Below are positions 6,653 to 6,696 of a DNA stretch of 6,696 nt, one piece after another. Numbering within the stretch: the first letter of the stretch is position 1; each line of letters starts with the position of its first letter. The position numbers were made by a program, and so were the translations under genes. The notes beneath the pieces are model-generated. The model saw nothing but the letters and a program-made list of their open reading frames with translations. It made no database searches and was not told where the DNA came from. Origin of the DNA: Candidatus Doudnabacteria bacterium Gr01-1014_77 (GTDB taxonomy: Bacteria > Patescibacteriota > Doudnabacteria > UBA920 > VMFF01); NCBI GenBank assembly GCA_007375915.1, contig VMFF01000028.1:1-6696 (forward strand), in the 5' to 3' direction.

Positions 6653-6696
6653 TCTTCTTTTTCCGCTCTGCTTTTTGTGGATTATTTTTGTTTCAG
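6653..6696 (-). other. Open in-frame extension upstream of the VirB6-like gene (possible true N-terminus)
   Basis: Read on the minus strand, these bases continue the VirB6-like frame without a stop and encode E-T-K-I-I-H-K-K-Q-S-G-K-R-R just before Met 6652. That is a basic stretch directly in front of a hydrophobic core, exactly what a signal-peptide n-region should look like. The 978-aa form lacks any positive charge before its hydrophobic core. There is no clear Shine-Dalgarno before ATG 6652, only purine-rich GGAAAAAGAAGA. The real start is therefore probably beyond the right edge, though a purine-rich leader is possible. No promoter is visible in these 44 bases. Confidence 0.55.

Noticed and set aside
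6640..6696. Twin-arginine signal at K-R-R-M-A-G-L-F-F
   Set aside because: The residues after RR do not match the S/T-R-R-x-F-L-K pattern and the hydrophobic core is very strong. A Sec signal or signal anchor is more likely.
1..6696. tRNA, rRNA, insertion sequence, terminator or riboswitch
   Set aside because: Nearly every base is within a protein gene. I saw no cloverleaf, transposase, inverted terminal repeats or GC hairpin followed by a T-run in the short gaps.

Overview
The window is a compact, fully co-directional block on the minus strand, so the genes read from the right edge to the left. It is A+T-rich, with 1-18 nt between consecutive genes and no convincing internal promoter or terminator. 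It looks like the middle of one operon encoding the inner-membrane and ATPase core of a VirB/VirD4-like type IV secretion system (T4SS). Three things suggest a Candidate Phyla Radiation (Patescibacteria) genome: a PrgI protein with the V-P-Q-F-I-D-V-E-D opening, a VirB4 whose N-terminal (TraC-like) domain is a separate upstream gene, and a very large VirB6/TrbL-like membrane protein with a long soluble tail. This is recalled family knowledge, not a search result; a Firmicutes-type conjugative element is the main alternative. The standard genetic code is used.

Layout in transcription order. (1) 6652-3716: 978-aa polytopic VirB6/TrbL-like protein with a signal peptide, an extracellular beta-rich domain that may be fibronectin-III-like, about seven membrane segments and a roughly 530-residue charged cytoplasmic tail. 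Its frame is still open at the right edge, so the true start may lie outside. (2) 3707-2886: 273-aa soluble, helical protein of unknown function. (3) 2884-1967: 305-aa protein of unknown function with a small N-terminal helical domain, a long Pro/Lys/Ala-rich linker, and a C-terminal helical domain ending in an EF-hand-like loop. (4) 1948-1493: PrgI-family double-pass membrane protein. (5) 1488-814: TraC-like protein equal to the N-terminal domain of VirB4. (6) 811-1: N-terminal 270 residues of the VirB4 ATPase, cut by the window edge just before the expected Walker A motif.

The likely working model is as follows. The VirB6-like protein forms the membrane channel or platform and PrgI is a small membrane partner. 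The TraC-like protein plus VirB4 form the cytoplasmic energising ATPase. The two unknown soluble proteins, encoded between channel and ATPase genes, are candidate cytoplasmic adaptors or substrate-handling factors. No VirD4 coupling protein, relaxase, VirB8/9/10 or pilin gene is visible here. The window cannot distinguish DNA export, DNA uptake, protein delivery to a host cell, or another role. The two unknown proteins and the composite VirB6-like protein are the parts most worth following up.
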